Shown: one piece after another, positions 34,202-43,012 of the stretch
Layout: every line of letters begins with the position of its first letter
Position numbering within the stretch: position 1 is the stretch's first letter
DNA from: an uncultured Pseudomonadota bacterium
GTDB lineage: Bacteria; Pseudomonadota; Gammaproteobacteria; Steroidobacterales; Steroidobacteraceae
NCBI GenBank assembly: GCA_946479515.1
Contig: CAMLGF010000026.1
Location: forward strand, 1-47,165
Length of the DNA stretch: 47,165 nt
Direction: 5' to 3'
The notes under the pieces: model-generated
The model's database searches: none
What the model was told of the DNA's origin: nothing
Seen by the model: the letters and a program-made list of their open reading frames with translations, nothing else
Position numbers and translations under genes: made by a program

Positions 34202-34669
34202 TCACAGCTCCACGACCTCGTCGCATTGCCGCGCGAGCCGGGGATCGACGTGCGCGCGGTCATCGGCACCCAACAGCACCACCCCGTCGTAGGCTTCGAG
34301 ATGCTGACGCAGCCGGCTCGCGTCGAAATTCGGGAAGCGGCCGGAGTCCTCGACCGTGCTGCCGAACAGATGCTCGGTGTCGTCGAACAGCAGCACGGCG
34401 TCGGAGGCGCTGGCCGCCCTGAACAGCTCGTCGAGATTGCGCTCGGTGTCGGCCACGTACTTGCCGACGATGCGCGCCAGGTCGATCTCGAACAGATCGA
34501 CCGCCAGCTCGTGCGCGAACAGTTGCGCCGCCAGTAGTTTGTTCTTGCCGGACTGCCCCGTGAACAGCACGCGCAGGCCCCGGCGGGTGCCTCCCTGGGT
34601 CTGTTCCACCTTGGCCCGCCGCGTGGCGAGCAGCCGTTCCAGCACCGGCCGCAGATCTTCGTCGTGCAT
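34202..34669 (-). CDS. Degenerate mini-AAA protein coupled to an SGNH hydrolase
   Basis: 155 residues, clearly an AAA core by comparison with AAA proteins of phage-tail-like/contractile systems, but with altered key residues. Walker A is GQSGKNK (38-44) instead of GxxGxGKT; Walker B is LLFDDTEHLFG (D96, D97), with Asp-Thr in place of Glu-Ala; sensor-1 reads LGADD without the usual Asn; the arginine-finger region is LARQCDEVVEL instead of RRFD. There is no C-terminal lid domain. ATG at 34669 shares one base with the stop of the upstream SGNH gene (TGATG). It may bind nucleotide weakly or act as a scaffold. The longer frame start at 34720 is inside the SGNH gene. Confidence 0.82.
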   Translation of the reverse strand: MHDEDLRPVLERLLATRRAKVEQTQGGTRRGLRVLFTGQSGKNKLLAAQLFAHELAVDLFEIDLARIVGKYVADTERNLDELFRAASASDAVLLFDDTEHLFGSTVEDSGRFPNFDASRLRQHLEAYDGVVLLGADDRAHVDPRLARQCDEVVEL

Positions 34670-35496
34670 CACTCGAATCCCCTTCCCGGAAATTGCGCGC
34701 GCAGCAGTGGCCGCCAGCACTGCTCCGCGAGCTTGCGAAATCCCGTGCCGCTCGGGTGGATCTCATCGGCCCAGTGCACGTCGTCGGCCGGCAAGGCAGC
34801 GCGCATGTCCACGACGTGGAAGCGCGAACGCGTCGCCGCGAGCGACGACAGGCGCGCGTGCAGCTCGTCGACCAGGAGGCGCGCGACCTCACGACCTTCG
34901 GTGTCGGGGTCGATGCCCCTGGCCAGCAGCACCGGCCGCATCCAGGGCCCGGCCTTGAGCAATCCGAAGGGCCCGGTCGCCTTGCGCCCATTCGGCTGGA
35001 AATAGCAGTAGCTGTGCGCGATGACCACGCATTGCGGGCACAGTGCATCGCGCGCATCCAGCAAACGCGCGTACGCCGCTGCGATGTCGTCGAGCACGGC
35101 GGTGAGCGATGCGAGTCTCACCGTGCTCTGCCAGGGGTGGCCGTTCACCTTCCGGTCGAGCAGCCGTGGCAATTCCTCGGCCACCAGGTCGTTGCCGCCG
35201 GCGCTCAGGAGCAGCGCATCGACGGGGTATCTCTTCAGGTAGTACTTGAGCTTCTTCAGCTGCCCGCTGCCCGCGCCGAGAATCTCGCGCGCGTCATCGC
35301 CATTGTGTTCGAGCCGCAGGATCGAGAAATCGCTCATCATCTCGATGTAATCGGCAATGTTGGCGTTCAATGGATAGCTGAACCAGGAATCGCCTTCGGT
35401 GAGCAACACCAGGCGCTGCGGAAACTGTTTGATGCTGGCCGCGAACACGGCCTGGCGCGGGCGCACCTCGGACACCCGCTTCATCGGCTTCGGCAT
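34669..35496 (-). CDS. SGNH/GDSL-type hydrolase, no signal peptide
   Basis: 275 residues with the SGNH blocks: S37 in TEGDSWFSYP, N102 in LSAGGNDLVAEE, and D244-x-x-H247 in WADEIHPSGTGF. The block-I sequence GDSWFSYP is distinctive. The lack of any signal peptide or membrane segment puts it in the cytoplasm, unusual for the lipase/esterase members. A Cys pair (CPQC, about 154-157) is present. ATG at 35496 has AGGGAGG upstream. Translationally coupled to the mini-AAA gene and divergent (63 bp) from the VWA-repeat gene. Substrate unknown: esters, acyl chains or polysaccharide acetyl groups. Confidence 0.85.
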   Translation of the reverse strand: MPKPMKRVSEVRPRQAVFAASIKQFPQRLVLLTEGDSWFSYPLNANIADYIEMMSDFSILRLEHNGDDAREILGAGSGQLKKLKYYLKRYPVDALLLSAGGNDLVAEELPRLLDRKVNGHPWQSTVRLASLTAVLDDIAAAYARLLDARDALCPQCVVIAHSYCYFQPNGRKATGPFGLLKAGPWMRPVLLARGIDPDTEGREVARLLVDELHARLSSLAATRSRFHVVDMRAALPADDVHWADEIHPSGTGFRKLAEQCWRPLLRAQFPGRGFE

Positions 35497-35559
35497 GTTT
35501 TCCTCCCTGCACCTGCCCGCAGACTATACTCGCGCCCGGCCAAAGGGAGGCGCCGCCAC

Positions 35560-37725
35560 ATGCGGAACGGGTCATCGCGATCTCTATTAGTACTCGCCCT
35601 CATCGTGCTGTCGGGATCACCGGCGCTGGCGGCGCCCTCGCTCGATGTGCCCGCCACTGCCCAGGCCGGCTCGAAGATCTCCGTACAGGTCACCGGCAGC
35701 GGCAATCCACGCGACTTCGTGACCATCGTTCCCAAGGGCGCGCGCGAGGGCCAGTACACAGACTACTTCTATCTCGAAAAGCGTGAAAAAGTTCTGGAGA
35801 TGCCCGCGAAGGCCGGCGATTACGAAGTGCGATTGCTGGCCGCCGACTCGCCGTACAAGACCCTGCTGAGCCGTCCCATCCAGATCGTCATGCCCGCCGC
35901 CAGCGTCAAGGGACCGACGTCCGCCGCCGCCGGCGGCGAGATGCGGGTGAGCTGGACGGGCCCTGATAACGAGCGCGACTTCGTGGGACTGGGCGTGCCC
36001 GGCAACGATGCGTACCGGAATTACGAGTACACGCGCAAGGGCAATCCGCTCAGCCTCACCGTCCCCGAGACGCCGGGCACCTACGAGATTCGCTACTTCC
36101 TCGGCGTGGGCAACACCATCATCGCCCGCCAGACCTTCACCGTGACCGCGGTGAGCGCCACGCTCGCTGCGCCCGCGCATGTGGCCGCCGGCGCGAAGTT
36201 CAAGGTGTCGTGGACCGGACCGAACAATCCGCGCGATTTCGTCACCATCGTCAAAGCCGGCGCCGCCGAGCGTTCGTACGATGAATACGAGTACACGAGC
36301 AAGGGCAGCACGCTGCAATTCACCGCCCCCGATGCCGCCGGATCGTACGAGCTGCGCTATCTCACCGGCGGCGATTACCACACGCTGGCGCGCGCGCCCA
36401 TCGCGGTCGGCGCCGTGAATGCCACGCTCAAGGCGCCGGCTTCAGTGGCCGCCGGCGCAAGTTTTCAGGTGGCCTGGACCGGCCCCGGCAATCCGCGCGA
36501 CTTCGTCACACTGGTCAAGGCTGGCGCGGCGGAACGCAGCTATGGCCGCTACGAATATACGGACAAAGGCCGCACCCTCACCTTCACCGCGCCCGACCAG
36601 CCCGGCGCGTACGAGCTGCGCTATGCCACCGGTCAGGACTACCTCACGCTGGCGCGTGCCGCACTCGTGGTGAGCGCGGTCAATGGCTCGCTCAGCGCGC
36701 CGTCCACGGTGGTTGCCGGTGAGAGTTTCAAGGTGGGCTGGAAGGGTCCGGACACCGCGCGCAATTTCATCACCATCGTGCCCAAGGGTGCGCGACAAGG
36801 TGCGTACGGCGCGTACTTCTACACCACGCCGCAGCAGAATCCGGGCGCGCTGGTGGCGCCGCTGACGCCGGGCGCCTATGAAGTGCGCTACGCCACCGCG
36901 CAGGACTACCTCACCCTGGCGAAATCGGACATCAGCGTGACGCCGTCCAGCCGCGAACCCGGCAAGGTGGCGGTCACGCAGGCTTCCGGTACGAAATCGA
37001 ATGGCGCCATCGAAATCATCCTCGATGCGTCGGGCAGCATGCTGCAGAAGCTGGGCGGCGAACGGCGCATCGACATCGCGAAACGCACGTTGAACAAGCT
37101 CGTGGGCAGCGCGATTCCGGCGGGTACGCCGTTCGCGCTGCGCGTGTTCGGTCGCGAGGTGGACTCCTGCCAGACGGATCTCGACGTGCCCGTGGCCGCG
37201 TTGAACGTCGCGGCGGTTCAGGGTCGCATCGCCGCGCTGGTGGCCAAGAACGGCGCGAAGACGCCCATCGGTGCGTCGCTGGACGAGGCTGCCGACGATC
37301 TCAAGAGGGTGAGCGGCGACAAGCTCATCGTGCTGGTCACGGATGGCGAGGAAACCTGCGGTGGCGATCCCGCCGCGGCCATCTCCCATTTGCGCCAGTC
37401 GGGCATCACCACACGCGTGAGCATCGTGGGATTCGCGCTCGACGACCCGACGCTGGCGGCGACTTTCCGGCGCTGGTCGGATGCCGGCGGCGGGGCGTTC
37501 TTCGACGCCCAGGATGCCGCCGGACTCGACCGATCACTGACCGAGGCGCTGCGCCCTGGTTTCGAAGTCGTGAACTCGCAGGGTCAGGTGCTGGCGACCG
37601 GCATCGTCGGCGGTGAGGCCGTGACGGTGCCGGCGGGTAATCACAGCGTGCGCATCAAAGGACGAGCGAACTCCATGCGGGCGGTGGAAGTGAAATCGAA
37701 GGAGACTTCGAGCGTCGCGCTCTAG
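35560..37725 (+). CDS. Exported protein with five Ig-like repeats and a VWA domain
   Basis: 721 residues. A signal peptide (LLVLALIVLSGSPALA) is cleaved near residue 24. Five tandem repeats of about 90 residues follow (about 26-475), each with an AGxxxxVxWTGPxNxRDFVTIVxxGAxxxxYxxYxYT core and a GxYELRYxTGxDYxTLAR end. A VWA domain of about residues 482-665 has an intact metal site: D489-x-S-x-S (DASGSML), the TPIG threonine and TDGEE. A short C-terminal beta region follows. The frame opens far upstream, but ATG at 35560 with AAAGGGAGG and the signal peptide fixes the start. Adhesion or scaffold role is likely; the location (periplasm or surface) is inferred. Confidence 0.88.
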   Translation: MRNGSSRSLLVLALIVLSGSPALAAPSLDVPATAQAGSKISVQVTGSGNPRDFVTIVPKGAREGQYTDYFYLEKREKVLEMPAKAGDYEVRLLAADSPYKTLLSRPIQIVMPAASVKGPTSAAAGGEMRVSWTGPDNERDFVGLGVPGNDAYRNYEYTRKGNPLSLTVPETPGTYEIRYFLGVGNTIIARQTFTVTAVSATLAAPAHVAAGAKFKVSWTGPNNPRDFVTIVKAGAAERSYDEYEYTSKGSTLQFTAPDAAGSYELRYLTGGDYHTLARAPIAVGAVNATLKAPASVAAGASFQVAWTGPGNPRDFVTLVKAGAAERSYGRYEYTDKGRTLTFTAPDQPGAYELRYATGQDYLTLARAALVVSAVNGSLSAPSTVVAGESFKVGWKGPDTARNFITIVPKGARQGAYGAYFYTTPQQNPGALVAPLTPGAYEVRYATAQDYLTLAKSDISVTPSSREPGKVAVTQASGTKSNGAIEIILDASGSMLQKLGGERRIDIAKRTLNKLVGSAIPAGTPFALRVFGREVDSCQTDLDVPVAALNVAAVQGRIAALVAKNGAKTPIGASLDEAADDLKRVSGDKLIVLVTDGEETCGGDPAAAISHLRQSGITTRVSIVGFALDDPTLAATFRRWSDAGGGAFFDAQDAAGLDRSLTEALRPGFEVVNSQGQVLATGIVGGEAVTVPAGNHSVRIKGRANSMRAVEVKSKETSSVAL

Positions 37726-37729
37726 GGGA

Positions 37730-37838
37730 GGAAAATGGGGACATGCCTAATTTCCGTTGTAACAATCGGAAGTGACGTCGGGGCCTTGAGCGCCGTGGAC
37801 GATTGTTACAACGGAAATTAGGCATGTCCCCATTTTCC
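37730..37838. repeat. Perfect 38-bp inverted repeat of GGGGACAT type (possible bidirectional terminator)
   Basis: The arm at 37730-37767 is exactly repeated in inverse at 37801-37838, with a 33-bp spacer. The arm reads GGAAAATGGGGACATGCC, then TAATTTCCG and a near-palindrome around TTGTAACAA. The head GGGGACAT matches the elements at 11887 and 22555, with a third core. It fills the whole gap between the VWA gene stop (37725) and the patatin gene stop (37847), so it may also end transcription from both sides. Confidence 0.85.
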
Positions 37839-37846
37839 CATTTCCT

Positions 37847-40273
37847 CTAGTCCCCCCACCCGAACGCCTTCCGCAATGATTGCGCCGGGATGTTCTGCAC
37901 GTCCCGCTCGGCCTTGAGCGTGGCGATGCAGTCCTGGGCGATGGCCATGCCCAGCTCCCGGTAGGCTTCGAGCTGTTCTTCGTCGAAGAACTGGTCCGCG
38001 GTGGTCTGGTTGGGAAAATCCAGGTTGCGCCGCCAGTAGGACTGCGTGTCGGCATTCATGCCGGCGATTGGCGCGGCCTGCAGGTAGAGCAGGATTCCCA
38101 ACTCATCGCTGCCCGGATAACGGATGGTGCCCACGGCCCAGCCGCGCTTCGCCGGCTTGCCGGGCTCCGCGCCGATGTCTTGCAGTGGATAGGTCGCGTT
38201 GTTCAGCCGGATGTGCACGCCGAAATCGACACGCACGCGTTCGATGGCGTTGGCGAGATCCTCCTTGGAGTAGTTCAGATCGCAGCTGCCCTGCGAGAGC
38301 ACGATGACTCGCACACGGCGGCGGATGAGCTCGTACAGGCCGGTGTTGTCGAAGTGCCCGCCGTCGGTCAGCTCGATGAAGAACGCATCCTCGGTGGTGC
38401 CGCTGCCGAACAGGCCCTGGCGGATGCCCGGCGCCAGCAGATTCGGTGGAAACCACTTGTGCCAGCTGCGCGCCTTGCCACCCGACGCACGCGGGCTGCG
38501 GATCCAGTAACCCAGGCGCACGTTGGTCAATGACAGCAGCAGCGACACCAGCGCATTGCGCGTGATGCCGCGGCCCGCGACCCCGGTGTGCGGACTGGCC
38601 GCCGCGCCGGACGAAGCGATCGCCGTGGCCAGCGTGAAGTGGCCATCGCCCAGCTGGCGGGTTTGCGTCCAGCCGGTGGCGCTGCTGCCGCTGTAGCGCG
38701 GGCTGAGCACGAAGCTGTCGCCACCGCGGCCCCGGAACCGGTCCTGGCGCGCGCCCACCATCACCACATTGCAGTTGACCAGGTGCAGCGGACGCTGCGG
38801 CCTGCCCTGCTCGTCCACCAGGTTCACCAGGTCGAACTGGTCGGCGGTGCCGGCGCGCTTCCACTGATTGAGGACGACGGCTTCCTTGTCGGGCAGGAAC
38901 AGCTCCATCAGCCGGTCGCGATACATGCGGCCGATGCCGATGTAGTTGGCGTTGACCACGAAGCCGCCGAACAATCCGGCGAAGCCGACGATCGCCAGCA
39001 GGGGCAGGCCGACGCTGCCGATCATGACCGTCTGCGGCGTGCCGCTGCGCACGATCCAGTACGCCACCAGCAGGATGCCGTACACCAGCAGCACGGCCGT
39101 GACCAGGATGCGCAAAGTGGAGACCATCGATGAGGTCACCTTCTTGTCGCGCCCGATGAGGAACTGGTAAAGCGCGCCACCGATGCCGAGCAGCGAGCTC
39201 GAGAGTCCCGCCGTGCCGACCTTCTCGCCGATGAGCGCATACACGTGCGGCACGCTCCACACCGCGAGCAGCAGCGTGAGGCCGGTGAGCAACGGACCGA
39301 GCACCTGCTGATAAAGGATGCGCACGCGATACTGCCACTTGTGCACCACCTGCATTCCGCCGCGGGCATGCTCGCGATCGGCACGCGCCCACCACAGCAG
39401 TACCAGGCAGGCGCCGGCCGCCAGCAGCAGTCCCAGGCCCAATGGCCAGCGCCATTCCAGTCCGTCGGGATTCAACGGCCAGCCTTCATGAAGTCGCAGG
39501 ATCGACACGCCGGCGATCACCATGGCCACCGGCGGCAGCGGCCCCAGCCAGAGCACCGCCAGCGTGGGAATGCTGCCCAGCCAGCTGGCTATGCCGAACA
39601 ACAGGAAGGCACTGCTGACGATGAAGCCGAGAAACAGCAACCACGATTCGATGCGCGCCGGATGCCCGGCCCAGTTCTCGAGCGAACCGCCCGGCACCAG
39701 CACACCGCCCACCTGCAGTGCCCAGAGGAGCAGCGCGAGGATGGCCGTGTACACCGACAGCGTGATCAACATGCCGCGCAGCGCCACGCCCACCAGCGAC
39801 ATCGCCGACATGCTGGAGGGCTGCAGGTAGAAACCGTGCTGGCGGAAATAGTCGAGCCAGGTGAACTTGCTGTCGCCGACACCGGCGGTCTGGTCAGCTG
39901 CGAATTCGGCGCTGCGCGTGCCCAGGTCGCGGTCGCCGAGATGCCGCCGCCAGTCGCCGGCGCGGTAATGGAATTTCAGCCAGGAGACGGCACCACCGAT
40001 GTACCCGCCACCGGAGACCGTGGACAGGTAATCGAAACGATCGAAGCAGCGTTCGTCCGGCGTTCTGCCGTCGGCGGGCTTTTCATTGAGGAAGGTCTGG
40101 ATGATTCCCAGGGCGAACGACGCGGAGCGGATGCCGCCACCGGAAATCGCCAGTGCCGTGCCACAGGGATCGGCGAGCGCCCGATCGTCGCAGGGCAGCT
40201 GCAGCGCCTGGCGCTCATCGAGCAGAATGCCGTCGAAGAGCGGGATACGGCCCGGGTCGGGCTGGCGATTCAT
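37847..40273 (-). CDS. Patatin-like phospholipase with central membrane domain
   Basis: 808 residues. The N-terminal part holds the patatin oxyanion motif ISGGGIRSASFALG (about 43-56) and the nucleophile S87 in STVSGGGYIGG, where the usual GxSxG begins with Thr. A central region of about residues 160-450 contains several membrane helices. The C-terminal part carries the catalytic-dyad D637 in ELTDGGHFDNTGLYELI. The split of the catalytic residues around a membrane insertion is distinctive. ATG at 40273 overlaps the DUF2235 stop (ATGA). Expected activity: lipid acyl hydrolysis at the inner membrane; physiological substrate unknown. Confidence 0.88.
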   Translation of the reverse strand: MNRQPDPGRIPLFDGILLDERQALQLPCDDRALADPCGTALAISGGGIRSASFALGIIQTFLNEKPADGRTPDERCFDRFDYLSTVSGGGYIGGAVSWLKFHYRAGDWRRHLGDRDLGTRSAEFAADQTAGVGDSKFTWLDYFRQHGFYLQPSSMSAMSLVGVALRGMLITLSVYTAILALLLWALQVGGVLVPGGSLENWAGHPARIESWLLFLGFIVSSAFLLFGIASWLGSIPTLAVLWLGPLPPVAMVIAGVSILRLHEGWPLNPDGLEWRWPLGLGLLLAAGACLVLLWWARADREHARGGMQVVHKWQYRVRILYQQVLGPLLTGLTLLLAVWSVPHVYALIGEKVGTAGLSSSLLGIGGALYQFLIGRDKKVTSSMVSTLRILVTAVLLVYGILLVAYWIVRSGTPQTVMIGSVGLPLLAIVGFAGLFGGFVVNANYIGIGRMYRDRLMELFLPDKEAVVLNQWKRAGTADQFDLVNLVDEQGRPQRPLHLVNCNVVMVGARQDRFRGRGGDSFVLSPRYSGSSATGWTQTRQLGDGHFTLATAIASSGAAASPHTGVAGRGITRNALVSLLLSLTNVRLGYWIRSPRASGGKARSWHKWFPPNLLAPGIRQGLFGSGTTEDAFFIELTDGGHFDNTGLYELIRRRVRVIVLSQGSCDLNYSKEDLANAIERVRVDFGVHIRLNNATYPLQDIGAEPGKPAKRGWAVGTIRYPGSDELGILLYLQAAPIAGMNADTQSYWRRNLDFPNQTTADQFFDEEQLEAYRELGMAIAQDCIATLKAERDVQNIPAQSLRKAFGWGD

Positions 40274-41148
40274 GGCGCCACCCCGGCACGCGCCTCGAGC
40301 GCCTCGGTTTCGCGCGTGCAGGGATCCGGCGGATTCACGTGCCGTGCGCGCGCACGCACGGTGTAGTGGAACAGGTCACCGCTCTTCGGTTCGCGTGCCC
40401 GATTGCGAATGGGATCGAAGTTGTCGCCGATGCGGCCGTCGGCGTCGGCGCGCGTGCAGCTTTGCGCGATACAGTCCGCGGCCATCGGCAGCCCACTGGC
40501 CATGGCCTTGTGCAGCATCCAGCGCAGCGTGATGTCATTGAGCGCGTGATTGTCATTGCCGCCGCCGACGTCCGAGTGCACGCCGCGGAACCAGACTTCC
40601 TGGCTGTGCCGGCCGCGCAGGCGCGTGGGGCGGAACGCCTGGCGCGCCTCGTCCAGCGCCAGCGCGTGGTAGCAATATTTCACTCCCGGGGAGAGGCCGA
40701 GCCGATAGCCGAGATTGATGCGGTTGAAATTGAAACCCGGAAGGTTGATCGGGATGCCGAAGGCCGCCACCAGGTCGAATACGCCCAGGAAGCGCACCGG
40801 CGGTCGCTCGCGCACACCGTTCACGAGCACGCCCTCCGCGGCGATCACATTGGCGAAGTGCGCCGCCAGCGCCGCGCCGCGGCTGAACCCCACGATGTCG
40901 ATGTCGCGGTCGCCCCTGGCGAATTGCGCCGTGACGTCGCGGGTCGCTGCCGCGATGCGCTCGCGCCCGCCGACGCCGAAGGCGCCGCCGAAGAACTTGC
41001 CCAGCGTTCCATGGCGCGTCCCCACGCCCTGGTAGAAGAAGCGGGTGCCGGCGTATTGATCCTTGAAGCGGACGACGTTGGTGTTCTGGTCGTACCTGCC
41101 GGCATCCTTTTCCGAGTTCCATGTACCGTCGAACGCATACAGCGCCAT
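40270..41148 (-). CDS. DUF2235 alpha/beta-hydrolase (Tle1-like phospholipase family)
   Basis: 292 residues: N-terminal LYAFDGTWNSEKD with the DUF2235 DGTxN motif, the nucleophile S89 in DIVGFSRGAALA, a candidate catalytic Asp in VFDLVAAFG, and the late GVHSDVGGG histidine. This is the fold of T6SS Tle1 effectors and of related cytoplasmic hydrolases. Only about half the size of classical Tle1, and no VgrG, PAAR or immunity gene is near, so effector status is not supported. Start ATG at 41148 has GGGAGG upstream; the longer frame overlaps the kinase. Coupled to the patatin gene by ATGA. Confidence 0.88.
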   Translation of the reverse strand: MALYAFDGTWNSEKDAGRYDQNTNVVRFKDQYAGTRFFYQGVGTRHGTLGKFFGGAFGVGGRERIAAATRDVTAQFARGDRDIDIVGFSRGAALAAHFANVIAAEGVLVNGVRERPPVRFLGVFDLVAAFGIPINLPGFNFNRINLGYRLGLSPGVKYCYHALALDEARQAFRPTRLRGRHSQEVWFRGVHSDVGGGNDNHALNDITLRWMLHKAMASGLPMAADCIAQSCTRADADGRIGDNFDPIRNRAREPKSGDLFHYTVRARARHVNPPDPCTRETEALEARAGVAP

Positions 41149-41284
41149 ACGTGCCTCCCAGCTCGCAGGCCGGAAAGATACACGGGACGCGACGGCCTTG
41201 CGCAGCGGCGACTGCACCGTGGCCGGCTCGAACTGTGATTTCTTACCGCTCGGGGGCACCCGCGCGGCCGAGCAGCGACCCTGA

Positions 41285-43011
41285 CTACTGGGTGACCAGC
41301 ATGTCGCAGATGGTGGCGGGATCCACGGGCTTGACCAGGTGCAGGTCGAAGCCCGCCTCGCGCGACCGCTTGCGGTCGGCATCCTGCCCCCAGCCGGTGA
41401 GCGCCACGAGTACCGCGTCGCGCCCCCAGCTTTCGGCACGGATGCGGCGCGCGACCTCGCAGCCATCGAGCTTGGGCATGCCCACGTCGAGCACCACGAT
41501 CTCCGGGCGGCGCTGGCCGGCCAGCGCAAGCGCCTCCTCGCCATCCGAGGCGCAGTGCACTTCGTGACCCTCCAGCCGCAGCATCAGCGCGAGACTCTCG
41601 AGCGCATCCTGGTTGTCGTCGGCGATGAGAATGTTGCGCCTGACCTGCAGGCCGTGCTCGGACCTGTCCTGGCCATTGCCGGCTTCGGCGGGCGTGCTCT
41701 CCTCTGCGAACAGCGGCAGGCGCACGACGAATTCGCTGCCCTGATCGATGCCCTCGCTGGTCGCGGCGATCTCGCCGCCATGCAACTCGACCAGCGCCCG
41801 CACCAGCGCGAGCCCGATGCCGAGACCGCCGCCGGAATTGACCCGTTCGCTGGGGATCTGGGTGAACAGCTCGAAGATGTGCGGCATGGAATCGGGGGAG
41901 ATGCCGATGCCGCTGTCGCGCACGCAGATCTCGGCGCGCCCCTCGCGGGCACGAGCGCACAGCGACACACGGCCGCCCTCGCCCGTGTACTTCGCGGCAT
42001 TGTGCAACAGGTTGCCCACCACCTGCGCCAGCCGCACCGGATCGCCGCGCACCACCAGCGAGGGATCGGCGGATTCCACCGTGAGCTGCTGTGCCTTCTG
42101 CTCGAGCAGCGGCTGCACGGTCTCCACGGCGGCCGCGATCACGTCGGCCACCGCGACCTTCTCCGACACCACCACGATCTTGCCGCGCGCGATGCGCGAC
42201 ACGTCCAGCAGGTCGTCGACCAGGCGGATCATGTGCTTGAGCTGCCGCTCGATGACGCCGCGCGACCAGATGATCTTCGGATCCTGCGTGTCGCCCTGCA
42301 TGAGCATGTGCGCGGCGTTGCGCAGCGGCGACAGCGGATTGCGCAGCTCGTGCGAGAGCATCGCCAGGAACTCGTCGCGCTTGATCACGGCTTCCTTCAG
42401 CTGGTTCTCCGCCCGCGTGCGCTCGCGCACTTCGGTGGCCAGCGACTGGTTGATGCGCGACAGGTCCTCGTTGGCGCGGCGCAGTTGTTCGTTGAGCTCC
42501 TCGAGCTCGCGGGTCTTCTCGCTCTGCAACGTCAGGTTGGCCTCCGCCAGCTGACGGTTGGACTGCTCGAGCTGCTTGTTCACCGACTGCAGCGCGCGGC
42601 GCTGGCGATCGAGCTCGATGAGCACCGCCACCTTGCTGCGCAGGATTTCCGGCACCACGGGGATGTACACGTAGTCGATGGCGCCGGCCTTGTAGCCCTT
42701 GAGCCGGTCGAACTCGGTGACGTGCACGCCGGTGACGAAAATGATCGGCGTGGTCTCGAAGCGCGGATGGTCGTGGATCAAGGCCGCCGTTTCGAAGCCG
42801 TCCATGCCGGGCATCTTCACGTCGAGCAGCACCACCGCGAACTCCTGGCGCATGAGCGCCTCGAGCGCCTCCAGGCCGGAGTTCACGGCCACGAGGTTGT
42901 GGCCGAGCGGCTCGAGTATCGCGCGGTAGGTCAGGAGCCGCGCCGGCTGGTCGTCGACCAGCAGGATGTTCGCGGCCTCGTGGCTGTGCGGAATGGGTGC
43001 GGGTTCGTTCA

Positions 43012-43012
<1 letters not shown>
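41285..43012 (-). CDS. Hybrid histidine kinase (REC-coiled coil-HisKA-HATPase-REC)
   Basis: 575 residues, soluble. An N-terminal receiver carries D64 in VVLLDVKMPGMDG but DYVYIPVVPEIL lacks the usual active-site Lys; a long coiled coil spans about 135-215; HisKA carries H221 in LAMLSHELRNPLSP; HATPase has an N-box (VVGNLLHNAAKYT), DSGIGIS and GGGLGIGLALV; a C-terminal receiver has D509 in VVLDVGMPKLDG and K in LHLVKPVDP. ATG at 43012 shares a base with the stop of the HAMP-array kinase (TGATG). Probably works in a phosphorelay with that kinase; its product has no DNA-binding output. Confidence 0.93.

Noticed and set aside
34693..35559. Upstream extension of the VWA-repeat protein (290 codons)
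   Set aside because: It is antisense to the SGNH gene; the signal peptide and AAAGGGAGG site fix the start at 35560.
40270..41148. T6SS effector operon for the DUF2235 hydrolase
   Set aside because: No VgrG, PAAR, adaptor or immunity gene in the neighbourhood, and the protein is shorter than classical Tle1.
42600..42720. Missing Lys in the first receiver of the 575-residue kinase as evidence of decay
   Set aside because: The DYxxxPVVPEIL form is common in this kinase subfamily, so it is noted in the gene entry but not taken as degeneration.
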